A DNA stretch of 64,000 nucleotides, taken from NCBI RefSeq assembly GCF_002257695.2, contig NZ_CP155571.1. The stretch is one strand, 5' to 3'. Shown here piece by piece: positions 26,617 to 35,765 of this stretch (position 1 is the first letter of the stretch; every line of letters starts with the position of its first letter). The notes under the pieces were generated by a model. It was given only the letters and a program-made list of their open reading frames with translations, was not told the origin of the DNA and searched no databases. Source of the stretch: Sporomusa acidovorans (GTDB lineage: Bacteria > Bacillota > Negativicutes > Sporomusales > Sporomusaceae). The position numbers and the translations under genes were made by a program.

Positions 26617-28368
26617 GTGTGTATGAAGGACAATGGAATGAATGAAACCAAAACTAAAAACCAATTGAACAGAAGAAACTTTTTAAAATGCACGGCTGCC
26701 GTTGCCGCAGGAGTTATGTCAGCTGGACTTATCACAGGCTGTTCTAAAAAAGCTGATGTCTTAAAGAATCCACCGGAACCAATCAAATTGGACGGATGGC
26801 TTGGTCAAGCCCCTGAGATTGCTGATTCGCAAATAAAGCAAACGATGGAAGCAGATGTTGTTATTGTCGGAGCAGGTGTGGCAGGATTACATGCCGCAAG
26901 AGCAGCATCTGAAGCGGGAGCTTCGGTAATCGTTGTGGAAAAGGCTAAGATATATCAAGTTCGCAGCGGGCAATATGGCGTTATTGACAGTAAAGTACAA
27001 AAATCGTTTGGTATCAAAATCGATAAAAATACCGTTATTCTCGAAAATATGAAACAGATGGGGTATCGTGCCGACCAGCGAATGTGGAAGTACTGGGCGG
27101 ATCACAGCGGGGAAGCCTTTGACTGGCTGCTGGAACTGGCGCCTGATCTTGCAGTTTTGCCGGAAGATGCGCTTTCTTATGTTGACAACAAATTAAATTT
27201 GCTGATGATGCATTTTCCTGCACCGGCAGGCTATAACCAGGCAGAAGAAAATTCGCCAACCTGGCCGACCGTTATGTCATTTGTGCCTAATCAAAATATG
27301 ATTATGGAACGGGTATATCAGAAATGCTTGGATCAGGGCTGTAAGTTCCTTTTTTCAACCAAGGGCGAAAAACTCATCCGTCCGGATAATCAAGGGCGGG
27401 TGCAAGGGGTTATCTGTCAGGATGTAAAGGGTACATATGGAAAAATCCTTGCCCGTAAAGCGGTTATTCTGGCGACAGGGGATTATGGCAATAACAAGGA
27501 AATGATGACTTATTTTGTGCCATGGGCAGCAGACTGTATGAATGTTTTCCCAAATAGGGATGCCAAAGGCAAGCCTACTAATACCGGTGACGGTCATAAA
27601 ATGGGAGCTTGGATCGGAGGCAAAATCGAGGATGGTCCCCATGCACCAATGGTTCACACGCTAGGCGGGCCGCTCGGAGTCGATGCTTTCTTTTTAACGA
27701 ATATTGAGGGAAAGCGTTTTGTTAATGAGGATCTCGGCGGGCAACAGCTTTCCTGTGCCTTGTACCGTCAGCCCGAAAATTTTGGCTGGCAGATATTTGA
27801 TGATAAGTGGCCTGAACAGCTTGAACAGATGGGAGTTTCACACGGTGCCGTTAATCACTGTGTCGCAGCTGATAAAAATCCAAAGCTAAAAGATGCGCAG
27901 TGGAGTCTGGGAAGGACAGCATATACTTCCCGCGAAGATCTTCTAAAAACAGAAGGACTTGTGATTGCTGACAGCATAACTGAACTTATCGGTAAGCTCG
28001 GACTCGACGCTAAAGCCCAGGAAACACTGCTTCAGTCCATAAAACGGTATAATCAACTTTGCTATAAAGGCGTTGATGAAGATTTCGGCAAAACGTCGAA
28101 ACGTCTCTTCCCGATTGAAACAGCACCATTTTACGCTGGACAGATGAGAGCCGGGGCTTTGCTTGTCAATATGGGTGGACTTACCTGCGATCCTGAAACA
28201 GGCAATGTGCTTGATAAAAAATACAAGAGGATTGAAGGCCTATATGCAATAGGAAATGTTAGCGGCGGACGTTTTCTCGGTGATTATCCAGTTGTTACAG
28301 CTGGTACAAGTCATGGATTTGCGTTAACTTACGGACGTTTGGTTGGATCATTAGTAGCAAAACTGTAA
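26617..28368 (+). CDS. Tat-exported lipoprotein flavin reductase (FAD-binding, fumarate-reductase/urocanate-reductase superfamily)
   Basis: This 583-residue protein has a twin-arginine motif (NRRNFLKC) and a lipobox ending LITGC, so it is probably exported folded and lipid-anchored. The Rossmann motif VVIVGAGVAGLHAARAASEAG binds FAD. GKRFVNEDLGG occupies the place where fumarate reductases carry TRD with the catalytic Arg. The later HHTMGG and GANRLGGNA motifs are also replaced (NMGGLTCD; GGRFLGDYPVVTAGTSHG). Dicarboxylate reduction is therefore unlikely and the substrate is unknown. The next genes encode its probable electron donor and cytochrome maturation. An alternative start is the inner Met at residue 3 or 8. 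Confidence 0.85.
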   Translation: MCMKDNGMNETKTKNQLNRRNFLKCTAAVAAGVMSAGLITGCSKKADVLKNPPEPIKLDGWLGQAPEIADSQIKQTMEADVVIVGAGVAGLHAARAASEAGASVIVVEKAKIYQVRSGQYGVIDSKVQKSFGIKIDKNTVILENMKQMGYRADQRMWKYWADHSGEAFDWLLELAPDLAVLPEDALSYVDNKLNLLMMHFPAPAGYNQAEENSPTWPTVMSFVPNQNMIMERVYQKCLDQGCKFLFSTKGEKLIRPDNQGRVQGVICQDVKGTYGKILARKAVILATGDYGNNKEMMTYFVPWAADCMNVFPNRDAKGKPTNTGDGHKMGAWIGGKIEDGPHAPMVHTLGGPLGVDAFFLTNIEGKRFVNEDLGGQQLSCALYRQPENFGWQIFDDKWPEQLEQMGVSHGAVNHCVAADKNPKLKDAQWSLGRTAYTSREDLLKTEGLVIADSITELIGKLGLDAKAQETLLQSIKRYNQLCYKGVDEDFGKTSKRLFPIETAPFYAGQMRAGALLVNMGGLTCDPETGNVLDKKYKRIEGLYAIGNVSGGRFLGDYPVVTAGTSHGFALTYGRLVGSLVAKL

Positions 28369-28398
28369 AGAGAAAAGATTTATTGAGGAGGCGGGAAT

Positions 28399-28959
28399 AT
28401 GACAGACGAGGAAGGAAAATGCAGAGTTCTAATCAAGAAAATAAAAGAATTAAATAAGCCTCAGTTAATTCTTTTGTTGTGCCTGGTGGCTATAATATTT
28501 ATGGGAATTGGCTATGCGGGTATGGAAAAAGTCAGTGCTAACCCGGCATTTTGTGCCAGTTGCCATAATATGAGAAGCCACTATGATACCTATACTACAG
28601 GCAATTTACTGGCGAAAAAACATGCGGATGCCAAGGTAACCTGCCATGATTGCCATGAACCTTCATTAGAACAGCAAACAGATGAGGGAATCAAGTACAT
28701 AACCGGCAATTATAAAGATCCCATGCCTAAAAAAGATTATTCCAAGGACTTATGCCTAAAGTGCCATGATTATGAAAAAGTAAAAAGTAAGACAGCATCA
28801 TATGGTAAAGAAAACCCGCATGATTCGGAACATAACGATGCACAGGAATGTTCTACATGTCATAGTGTGCACCATGAATCAATTAATCAATGCAATACTT
28901 GCCACGGCGTTTCCTGGTCGGATAAATTAGATGATAGCTGGCAGAAAAGAAATAAATAA
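28399..28959 (+). CDS. NrfH/NapC-like membrane multiheme cytochrome c (five CxxCH)
   Basis: This 186-residue protein has one N-terminal membrane helix (QLILLLCLVAIIFMGIGY) and then five heme sites: CASCH, CHDCH, CLKCH, CSTCH and CNTCH. NapC/NrfH proteins normally have four. The FCASCHNMRSHYDTY start is typical of the family. It should oxidise menaquinol and pass electrons to the lipoprotein reductase encoded 30 bp upstream. GGAGGCGGG precedes the start. Confidence 0.88.
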   Translation: MTDEEGKCRVLIKKIKELNKPQLILLLCLVAIIFMGIGYAGMEKVSANPAFCASCHNMRSHYDTYTTGNLLAKKHADAKVTCHDCHEPSLEQQTDEGIKYITGNYKDPMPKKDYSKDLCLKCHDYEKVKSKTASYGKENPHDSEHNDAQECSTCHSVHHESINQCNTCHGVSWSDKLDDSWQKRNK

Positions 28960-28971
28960 AGCATAACCTTT

Positions 28972-29008
28972 CAGATAAGATCCCGGACAATATGGGGTCT
29001 TATCTGAG
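28972..29008. repeat. Hairpin between the cytochrome and ResB genes
   Basis: CAGATAAGATCCC pairs with GGGGTCTTATCTG (one wobble) around an 8-nt loop. No T-run follows, so it probably attenuates or protects the 3' end of the reductase/cytochrome message. Confidence 0.6.
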
Positions 29009-29067
29009 CAACTCAAATAATAAAAAATGGGGGACTTGATATAAGGGATACGGAAGGACGTGAATTA

Positions 29068-30039
29068 TTGGAGTTTTTTAACGTGTTCAAATCAATGAAG
29101 ACCGGATTTATCTTATTGCTGTTGATTAGCTTGTTTGCGTCTTTTATTGACTTGTCTAATCCGTCAGTAGATTATTCTTTTATTGGATTTTATTTTTTGG
29201 TAATAATGTTTGTAATAAATTTGGCGATATACGTAGTAAATAAGCTTAAAAAAATAATACAATTATTAAAAATGCGTACTGAATCTAGGAGTTCTTTATA
29301 TAGCGGGGTAGGTCTGCATCTAAGCCTGTTTGCCGTTCATGCAGGTATTGCCCTGCTTTTCCTTGGAAATATTTTGGATTTAGGCTTAGGATATAGCCAA
29401 CGTGTTGAGTTGAGGCCGGGGGAATCCTTTACGCTGCCCGGTTCGAGAACTGTGCTAAGGTTAGAGGACTTTCGGATTGATTATTATCAAGATGGAAGCC
29501 CATCTCAATATACTTCTAAAGTTCTTGTAACGGAAAATGACCAAGAAGTCACCTATGACATAACAGTAAATCATCCGCTTGAAATATCCGGCAGTAAAAT
29601 ATACCAGGAAAGTTACGGATGGATCGTGAATATCGAAATTGGCGATGGAAATAATCTCAAAAAATATTTCGTAAAGCCGGGAGATGAGGTTGGACTAGAA
29701 AACAGGAAAATAGAGATTGTTCGATACTTTATGAACTTTGTTCCGGGGAAAATGCCTGAAAAGGGCGTAACTGGCGCCCCCGCGGTTATGTATTATATGT
29801 CGCAGAAAAACCTGACAGGAGTTGCTAAACTGGGGGAAAAGATAAAGATTAGTGATAATCAATTTCTGACTTTTGTTGATAAACAAGCGTTTACTGTGTT
29901 AAAAGTGAAAAATAGTCCGGGACTGACGATTGTTGAGGTAGGCGGCATCTTGTTGATGATAGGAATAGTCCTAGTATTTTCATTTATGCATAAAAAATCG
30001 ATGCAATTTAATGATTTTTGTAAGGATGTGGCACAGTAA
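29068..30039 (+). CDS. ResB-like cytochrome c biogenesis protein (System II)
   Basis: A 323-residue membrane protein starting at TTG behind GGAAGGACG. It has membrane helices near both ends and in the middle, and an extracytoplasmic domain (residues about 125-290) with RPGESFTLPGSRTVLRLEDF and VNHPLEISGSKIYQESYGW, which are typical of ResB/CcsB. With the following CcsA it exports heme and attaches it to the CxxCH protein encoded upstream. Its stop overlaps the next start by one base. Confidence 0.85.
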   Translation: MEFFNVFKSMKTGFILLLLISLFASFIDLSNPSVDYSFIGFYFLVIMFVINLAIYVVNKLKKIIQLLKMRTESRSSLYSGVGLHLSLFAVHAGIALLFLGNILDLGLGYSQRVELRPGESFTLPGSRTVLRLEDFRIDYYQDGSPSQYTSKVLVTENDQEVTYDITVNHPLEISGSKIYQESYGWIVNIEIGDGNNLKKYFVKPGDEVGLENRKIEIVRYFMNFVPGKMPEKGVTGAPAVMYYMSQKNLTGVAKLGEKIKISDNQFLTFVDKQAFTVLKVKNSPGLTIVEVGGILLMIGIVLVFSFMHKKSMQFNDFCKDVAQ

Positions 30040-30830
30040 TGATTAAGATGGCAATGTTAGCAGCTTTTTATTGTACGATAATTCTCTTTTTTTTAAGTTC
30101 TATATTTTACTATATACAAGTCCAAAGTTGTGGAAAAATTGCTACCTCATTGGCTTTTGCCGGTCTCATTACAAATACAATTGTGCTAATCTTTAGAGTT
30201 GTGCTAACTGGGCAAGGATCATTTTCTAACAGTGTGGAGTTTCTTGTTCTATTATCGTGGTTATGTGTACTGTTTTACCTAATTTTTGAATATAAGTTTA
30301 AAACACGATCAGCGGGATTTGTTATGTTGTCTTTGGCTGGGTTCTTGGTACTGTTCATTGCTGTTGTTATGCCGCGAGGCTTGATTATGGTTGAGTTCCA
30401 GCCGCCGGTTCTCAAGAGTATCTGGCTTTCTGCACATGTATTTACAGCAGTTTTAGCATATGGCGCTTTTGCTTTAGCAGCCGCTATATCAGCATCTTAC
30501 TTATTTTACACAAGGCAAAGTTTCAAGGGGCTGGATGTAGAGAAAGCTGTTTACAGTATTATTGTCTTTGGCTTTTTAACGCTAACCATAACGATTATTT
30601 TGGGTGCAATTTGGGCGGAGCAGGCTTGGGGAAGCTACTGGTCATGGGATCCTAAAGAAATTTGGTCGTTGATTACTTGGGGGGTCTATGCACTATACTT
30701 TCACTTTCGCAACTCTAAGAACTGGAGTGAACCGCTGACGGCAAGATTTGCAATTATTGGATTTATCATCGTATTGTTTACGTTTTTCGGAGTCAATTTT
30801 TTAATGCGGGGCTTACATAGTTATGCATAA
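30039..30830 (+). CDS. ccsA: CcsA/ResC-like heme export and ligation protein (System II)
   Basis: This 263-residue protein has about eight membrane helices and the family WWD-type heme motif WGSYWSWDPKEIWSLITW near residues 197-214. Conserved histidines appear at SAHVFTA and near the C-terminus (YFHFRN). With the ResB-like protein it forms the cytochrome c synthetase. Carrying a synthetase inside the operon suggests the whole respiratory module can be transferred as a unit. Confidence 0.9.
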   Translation: MIKMAMLAAFYCTIILFFLSSIFYYIQVQSCGKIATSLAFAGLITNTIVLIFRVVLTGQGSFSNSVEFLVLLSWLCVLFYLIFEYKFKTRSAGFVMLSLAGFLVLFIAVVMPRGLIMVEFQPPVLKSIWLSAHVFTAVLAYGAFALAAAISASYLFYTRQSFKGLDVEKAVYSIIVFGFLTLTITIILGAIWAEQAWGSYWSWDPKEIWSLITWGVYALYFHFRNSKNWSEPLTARFAIIGFIIVLFTFFGVNFLMRGLHSYA

Positions 30831-31101
30831 AGGCTCTCATATAATAATGGTACTTTAATTACTATAGATGCTGCCCCAAAAATTGGCATAGGTTATGTCG
30901 GTATATCATTGGATGGCCTCTTCGTAAAGTAAATGATAGCTTTCGCTGGTAAAAAGGAGCTGTTCATGCTGCTATATGGAATTTGAGACATTGTTTTCAA
31001 GAGCATAAAGAATGTCGGCACCCCGTACTCATGACACGCAAGATATCTTAGGATTGTTGGGGATACTACCTTTATTCCATCATTTGAAAAGGAGTACTAC
31101 C

Positions 31102-33741
31102 ATGAATCCGTACGTGCTTTACTTCTCGGAAATTAATAAATCAAGTCTGGCATTGGTCGGCGGAAAAGGGGCAAATCTTGGTGAATTGTGCCGTATTCCT
31201 GGAGTTGAGGTGCCTGCGGGCTTCTGTATTACCACCCAGGCTTATGCCGATTTCATTAACACGAGCGAGGAGTTTGCCTCGCTTCTGGAATCCCTGCGGT
31301 TCATTGACACTGAATCACTAGCGGAAATCAAAACAATAGGAGAGCGCATACGCGCTCATCTCGAAAGTCTCGACATTCCTGACCCTATTGAGCAGGAAAT
31401 TGTCCACGCTTGGAAACTAACAGGCAATCAGCATGCCTATGCTGTTCGCTCCAGCGCCACAGCGGAAGACCTGCCGGGAGCATCCTTCGCCGGGCAGCAG
31501 GACACCTATTTGAATATCAAGGGGGAGAGTGAGCTTCTCGCCCATGTCCGCAAATGCTGGGCATCACTGTTTACCGACCGGGCCATTACCTACCGGGCAA
31601 AAAATGGCTTTGACCATCGTAAGGTGCTGCTGTCGGTAGTCGTACAGCAGATGGTTTTTCCTGAGGTGTCGGGTATTATGTTTACCGCTGATCCGGTGAC
31701 AGGCAATCGCAAGGTGGTTTCGATCGACGCCGCTTTCGGGCTGGGGGAAGCGCTGGTGTCGGGGCTGGTAAACGCCGACCTTTACAAGGTGCGAGCCGAT
31801 AGGATCATTAAAAGGCAGATAGCTGTCAAAAAACTGGCCATCTATCCTTTAGCCGATGGCGATACAGTAAAGCGGGAAATCCCTTTGGAGTGGCAAAGCG
31901 AGCAGGCGTTGGCCGACGAGGCCATTTTGGCGCTGGCACGGGTGGGAAGACTGATTGAGGAGCATTTCGGCAGGCCGCAAGATATCGAATGGGGCTATGC
32001 CGGCGGCAAGATTTATATCGTCCAGAGCCGGCCGATAACCACGCTGTATCCCTTGCCGGAAGTGGCGGACAACAGGCCGCGGGTGTTCGTTTCCTTCGGC
32101 CATGTCCAGATGATGACCGACCCGATCAGGCCGCTGGGTATGTCCATTTGGGAGAAAACGATGGCGGTGATCGACAACCAGTATAGTCTGGTGCCGGCCG
32201 GGGGACGCCTGTACCTCGACATAACCGACTCACTTGCCTCCTGGCTGGGCCGCAAGACGGCGCCGGTGATGTACAGCAAGTCGGACGCGCTTTTGAGCAG
32301 CGCCATCGCCGAGGTCATCCGCCGCCGCGATTTCATTGCTACGCTGAGGCCGCGCAAACAGGCTGCGGGTGCGAAATCATACACGAGAAAAAGCATGGCC
32401 ACGATTGCCGGGTCGACGTTCGAAATGCTGTTTAGGGAGAAAATCGAAGCCCCTGATGTATCGGCAATCGCCGGCAAGGTCATCGGCGAGCTACGGCGCG
32501 ACCTGACACGGCTGTCGGGACGGGAACGGCTGGATTTGATCGCCGGTCATTTCAGCAAGGGCTTCGAGGTCTTTATGGAAGGGATCGGGCGGCCCGTGTT
32601 CGCGGCCTGGATGGCGTCGATGCTGATCGGCTGGCTGGCGCGCCACTGGCTGGGCGAGCCGTCGCCACTGGACGAACTGACCAAGTCGGCACCGGGCAAC
32701 GTGTCAACAGAAATGGGGCTGGAGCTGGGCGACCTGGCCGACGTTATTCGCCCTTACCCGTCCGCGCTGGAGTACATGAAGGAGGCGGACGACGCCGCTT
32801 TTTTGGACGGCCTGGGGCGGGTTGAGGGCGGCGAGGCGATCCGGCCGGCGTTCACGGCCTTTTTGGCTAAATACGGCATGCGCTGTCCGGGAGAAATTGA
32901 TATCACCCGGCCTAGATGGCGGGAAAAGCCAACCCAATTGGTACCGGCGATCGTCAGCCACATCCAGAGTGCGGAGCCGGGCGAGCATCGCCTGAGGTTC
33001 GCCCAGGGGAAGGTAGAGGCCGAACAGGCAGCACAAACGCTGCTGTTGCGTTTGAAGCGGAAGATGGGCGGGAGTTTCAAATCCCGGTTGATGGGCAAGC
33101 TCATCAGGACGTACCGGGAGTTTATCGGCCTCAGGGAATACCCGAAATATCTTATGGTGAGTCTGCTCGACGAGTACAAGCAGGCGATCATGGAGGAGGC
33201 CGCAAGGCTGGTGGAGCGGGGGACGGTGGACCGGGCGGAGGACGTTTTTTATCTGACGCTGGAGGAACTAACGGCTGCGGTGACTACGGGTCAGGCCGAC
33301 CAGGGTAAAATCGCCGCTTTGAAGGAAAAATATGCAGAGTATGAGAAACTGAAGCCGCCGCGGGTGCTGACGAGCGAGGGTGAGACGCTTTTCGGCTCGT
33401 ATACGCCGCGCGAACTGCCGGCGGGGGCGCTGGCGGGCACGCCCGTTTCCTCGGGAGTAGTCGAAGGACGGGCGCGGGTTATCACTAAGCTGGAAGAAGC
33501 CGATTTAGGAAAAGGCGATATTCTGGTAGCACCTTTTACCGATCCAGGTTGGACACCTTTATTCGTTTCGGCCAGCGGCCTGGTAACAGAAGTCGGCGGC
33601 CTCATGACCCATGGCGCTGTCGTAGCCCGTGAATACGGCATTCCCGCTGTGGTAGGGGTCGACGACGCAACGCACAAAATTCACGATGGTCAGATAATAC
33701 GGGTGGACGGTACACAGGGGTTCGTCGAGATTCTGGAATAG
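31102..33741 (+). CDS. Rifampin phosphotransferase-like / PEP-synthase-like protein
   Basis: The start at 31102 follows AAAGGAG; a longer frame from 31012 has no ribosome site. The 879 residues follow the Rph order: an N-terminal ATP-grasp domain (VGGKGANLGELCRI, AVRSSATAEDLPGASFAGQQ), a variable middle domain, and a C-terminal swivelling phosphohistidine domain with GGLMTHGAVVAREYG. There is no PEP-binding TIM barrel, which argues against a true PEP synthase. Rph inactivates rifamycins, but substrate specificity lies in the middle domain and cannot be read here. The central coding region (about 31.9-33.4 kb) is much richer in GC than its ends or neighbours. Confidence 0.8.
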   Translation: MNPYVLYFSEINKSSLALVGGKGANLGELCRIPGVEVPAGFCITTQAYADFINTSEEFASLLESLRFIDTESLAEIKTIGERIRAHLESLDIPDPIEQEIVHAWKLTGNQHAYAVRSSATAEDLPGASFAGQQDTYLNIKGESELLAHVRKCWASLFTDRAITYRAKNGFDHRKVLLSVVVQQMVFPEVSGIMFTADPVTGNRKVVSIDAAFGLGEALVSGLVNADLYKVRADRIIKRQIAVKKLAIYPLADGDTVKREIPLEWQSEQALADEAILALARVGRLIEEHFGRPQDIEWGYAGGKIYIVQSRPITTLYPLPEVADNRPRVFVSFGHVQMMTDPIRPLGMSIWEKTMAVIDNQYSLVPAGGRLYLDITDSLASWLGRKTAPVMYSKSDALLSSAIAEVIRRRDFIATLRPRKQAAGAKSYTRKSMATIAGSTFEMLFREKIEAPDVSAIAGKVIGELRRDLTRLSGRERLDLIAGHFSKGFEVFMEGIGRPVFAAWMASMLIGWLARHWLGEPSPLDELTKSAPGNVSTEMGLELGDLADVIRPYPSALEYMKEADDAAFLDGLGRVEGGEAIRPAFTAFLAKYGMRCPGEIDITRPRWREKPTQLVPAIVSHIQSAEPGEHRLRFAQGKVEAEQAAQTLLLRLKRKMGGSFKSRLMGKLIRTYREFIGLREYPKYLMVSLLDEYKQAIMEEAARLVERGTVDRAEDVFYLTLEELTAAVTTGQADQGKIAALKEKYAEYEKLKPPRVLTSEGETLFGSYTPRELPAGALAGTPVSSGVVEGRARVITKLEEADLGKGDILVAPFTDPGWTPLFVSASGLVTEVGGLMTHGAVVAREYGIPAVVGVDDATHKIHDGQIIRVDGTQGFVEILE

Positions 33742-33776
33742 TGTATGCTTTAAACCGGTGCAATTAATGCTATATT

Positions 33777-33865
33777 CGCCTCTTGCACGGATTTCCTCCA
33801 CCATGAAAAATAATGCCTAAAGCAGCCGGAGCTTTGTCGGTTAAGCTGCTTTAGGCGTTTTTATT
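33777..33865. repeat. Convergent-gene repeat, copy 1, with bidirectional terminator hairpin
   Basis: The conserved TCTTGCACGGATTTCCTCCA and ATGAAAAA are followed by the stem GCCTAAAGCAGC...GCTGCTTTAGGC (33815-33856) and GTTTTTATTAT. It lies between convergent genes and recurs at 35588 and 38564. Confidence 0.85.
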
Positions 33866-33878
33866 ATCGAAGATCATG

Positions 33879-34739
33879 CTACCCTATAGACAGCGCTCCC
33901 AAGCCAATGACCATCGCGCTGGCGCCGGCGGCACGAATCTTCATATTTCCTTCCGCTAGCAGTCTGGCTCCCATCACAGTGCCTATTAGAATGCTGATTT
34001 CTCTCGCTGGTGCGATATAACTTACAGGACTGAATACCATCGCAGTCAAAACCAAAATATACGCCAATGGACACAAAATAGCCACACTAATAACTTCGAT
34101 TTTATGACTGGCCCATTGGTTTTTTACGTTTCCCCAATTTTTTAACGCGTATGGGGTTAAAAGAAATACTCGTCCTAAGTTTGCCGACCAATCAAGAAGT
34201 AAAGGCGGTATCAGGAAAGTGCTGACAGCCAATTTGTCTGAGAGCGTGTAGCCAGCAATCACAGTGCCGCAGAGAATAGCAAATACCATCGGCCTGCGGG
34301 CGGCAGGTTCCGTCAGTTTTAAGGGATTCCCTGTGATTACAACAATCCCTAAGCCAATCAATACCGTTCCGGCAAGCGCTAGTGCGGACGGATGTTCGCC
34401 TAAGACGACAATGGCTGCAATCGTCGAGAGCATTGGGCCTGTACCGCGAGCGAGAGGATAAATGACCGAAAGATCACCAATCCGGTAGCCTTTGTCCAAC
34501 AAGCTAAAATATAGAGTGTGCATTGCGGCGCTGCCCAGCATAAACCCTAATTGCTGCCAACCAATAACCGGCTTTTGTACGACGATGATCCATACAGCTA
34601 GCGGGAAATACAGCAAAGCGGAAAGAGCAGCGAATAGCCAAATAAAGGCTGTACCGCCGCATGCTTTCTTGGCTAAGTAATTCCAGGTAGCATGACCGAA
34701 GGCGGCAATCAGGACAAGAACAATAGCCAATTCTGTCAT
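33879..34739 (-). CDS. DMT-superfamily (EamA) transporter
   Basis: This 286-residue protein has about ten hydrophobic segments arranged as two EamA repeats, with AAFGHATWNYLAKKACGG at the start and YPLARGTGPMLSTIAAIVVLGEHPSA in the first repeat. These features fit drug/metabolite exporters. It is divergent from the LysR remnant at 34875, so it was probably controlled by it. The substrate is unknown. Confidence 0.85.
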   Translation of the reverse strand: MTELAIVLVLIAAFGHATWNYLAKKACGGTAFIWLFAALSALLYFPLAVWIIVVQKPVIGWQQLGFMLGSAAMHTLYFSLLDKGYRIGDLSVIYPLARGTGPMLSTIAAIVVLGEHPSALALAGTVLIGLGIVVITGNPLKLTEPAARRPMVFAILCGTVIAGYTLSDKLAVSTFLIPPLLLDWSANLGRVFLLTPYALKNWGNVKNQWASHKIEVISVAILCPLAYILVLTAMVFSPVSYIAPAREISILIGTVMGARLLAEGNMKIRAAGASAMVIGLGALSIG

Positions 34740-34874
34740 ATAATCCCTCCCATGAAAATAAGTATTTGACCTTTGGCTTTATTAATGATAATTTTAGATA
34801 TATAGAATAATATTGTAAAGTTCAAATATTTTGTAATATATATTAACATTTTCTATATATTAAGAGGTGTTTTT

Positions 34875-35494
34875 ATGTACTTTCCCGGAATTGAGGCGTT
34901 TTTAGCCATCGTAAAGACCGAGAGTATAAGCAAGGCAGCGGAATTTTTGCATTTATCGCAGGCTACGGTAAGCTATCGGTTAAAGACCTTGGAGCAGGAA
35001 ATGGGCGGCCTTTTGGTGGAGAGAAGAAAAGGGGCATCCAAAATCAGCCTGACGCCAAAAGGGGAAAACTTTTTTAGCATTGCGGAAAGATGGGATGCTC
35101 TCTGGCGGGAAACCAAAATCTTACAGGCCAGTGACGCTCAGTTAAGTCTGGCAATTAGTGCGGCCGAAAGTATAAGCATTTTGTTTTGCCGCCTTTATAT
35201 CGCATGTTAAATCAGCATAACCCACCGATACGACTGCAAATTCGTACTCAGCATACACAGGAAGCATTTGATAGTATTGAGCGCCGCGAGATGGATGTGG
35301 CGTTTGTGGTGCGGGAGATAGCATCACCGAGTGTCACGGTTAAACCGTTTTTTGCTGAAGAAATGATGCTGCTGCGTCCTGCTGCACCGGGACGTCAGGA
35401 AGGGGAGACCGTTGAAATAAAACAATTGGCACCGCAACACGAAGTCTTCATAATTTCCCTACCCGGCTTTAAACAAGACTCTCCATATTCTTGA
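34875..35494 (+). pseudogene. LysR-family regulator, frameshifted and truncated
   Basis: The N-terminal helix-turn-helix is complete (FLAIVKTESISKAAEFLHLSQ, given as residues 10-30). At about 35178-35183 one T appears to be missing from a short T-run; restoring it continues the frame as SIFVLPPLYRMLNQ through the effector domain. The C-terminal third is also lost after EVFIISLPGF. Total remaining length is about 205 residues against about 300 for the family. It divergently faces the DMT transporter gene, a usual LysR/target arrangement. Confidence 0.8.
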
Positions 35495-35587
35495 CCATTA
35501 TCTGCAAACTATATTTGGAGTACATGCTTGTCATCTATAATGATGACAGAAACATGGCTAACGCATGAAAAATGAAAATTAGGTGGA

Positions 35588-35680
35588 TTTATCCTCTTAC
35601 ACGGATTGCCTCCATCATGAAAAAAACGCCTAAAGCAGCCAGAACTTTGTCGGCAAAATGCTTTAGGTGTTTTTATTATA
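35588..35680. repeat. Convergent-gene repeat, copy 2
   Basis: CTCTTACACGGATTGCCTCCA, ATGAAAAAAACGCCTAAAGC and a 3' arm ATGCTTTAGGTGTTTTTATTA match copies 1 and 3. The right arm has more mismatches than in the other copies. It lies downstream of the LysR remnant and of the minus-strand membrane-protein genes. Confidence 0.8.
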
Positions 35681-35765
35681 GAAGATTACTGATTTAAATG
35701 CAATTACCGTCTTGTGGGGGCATTGGAGCAACCCGTCCCCCTGGATACCCTTAAAGAGCCGTGAC

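Noticed and set aside
26617..28368. Fumarate reductase flavoprotein
   Set aside because: Catalytic Arg and substrate-binding His/Arg motifs are replaced, although the FAD fold is shared.
31102..33741. Phosphoenolpyruvate synthase
   Set aside because: The C-terminal PEP-binding barrel is missing; the domain order fits rifampin phosphotransferase-like proteins.
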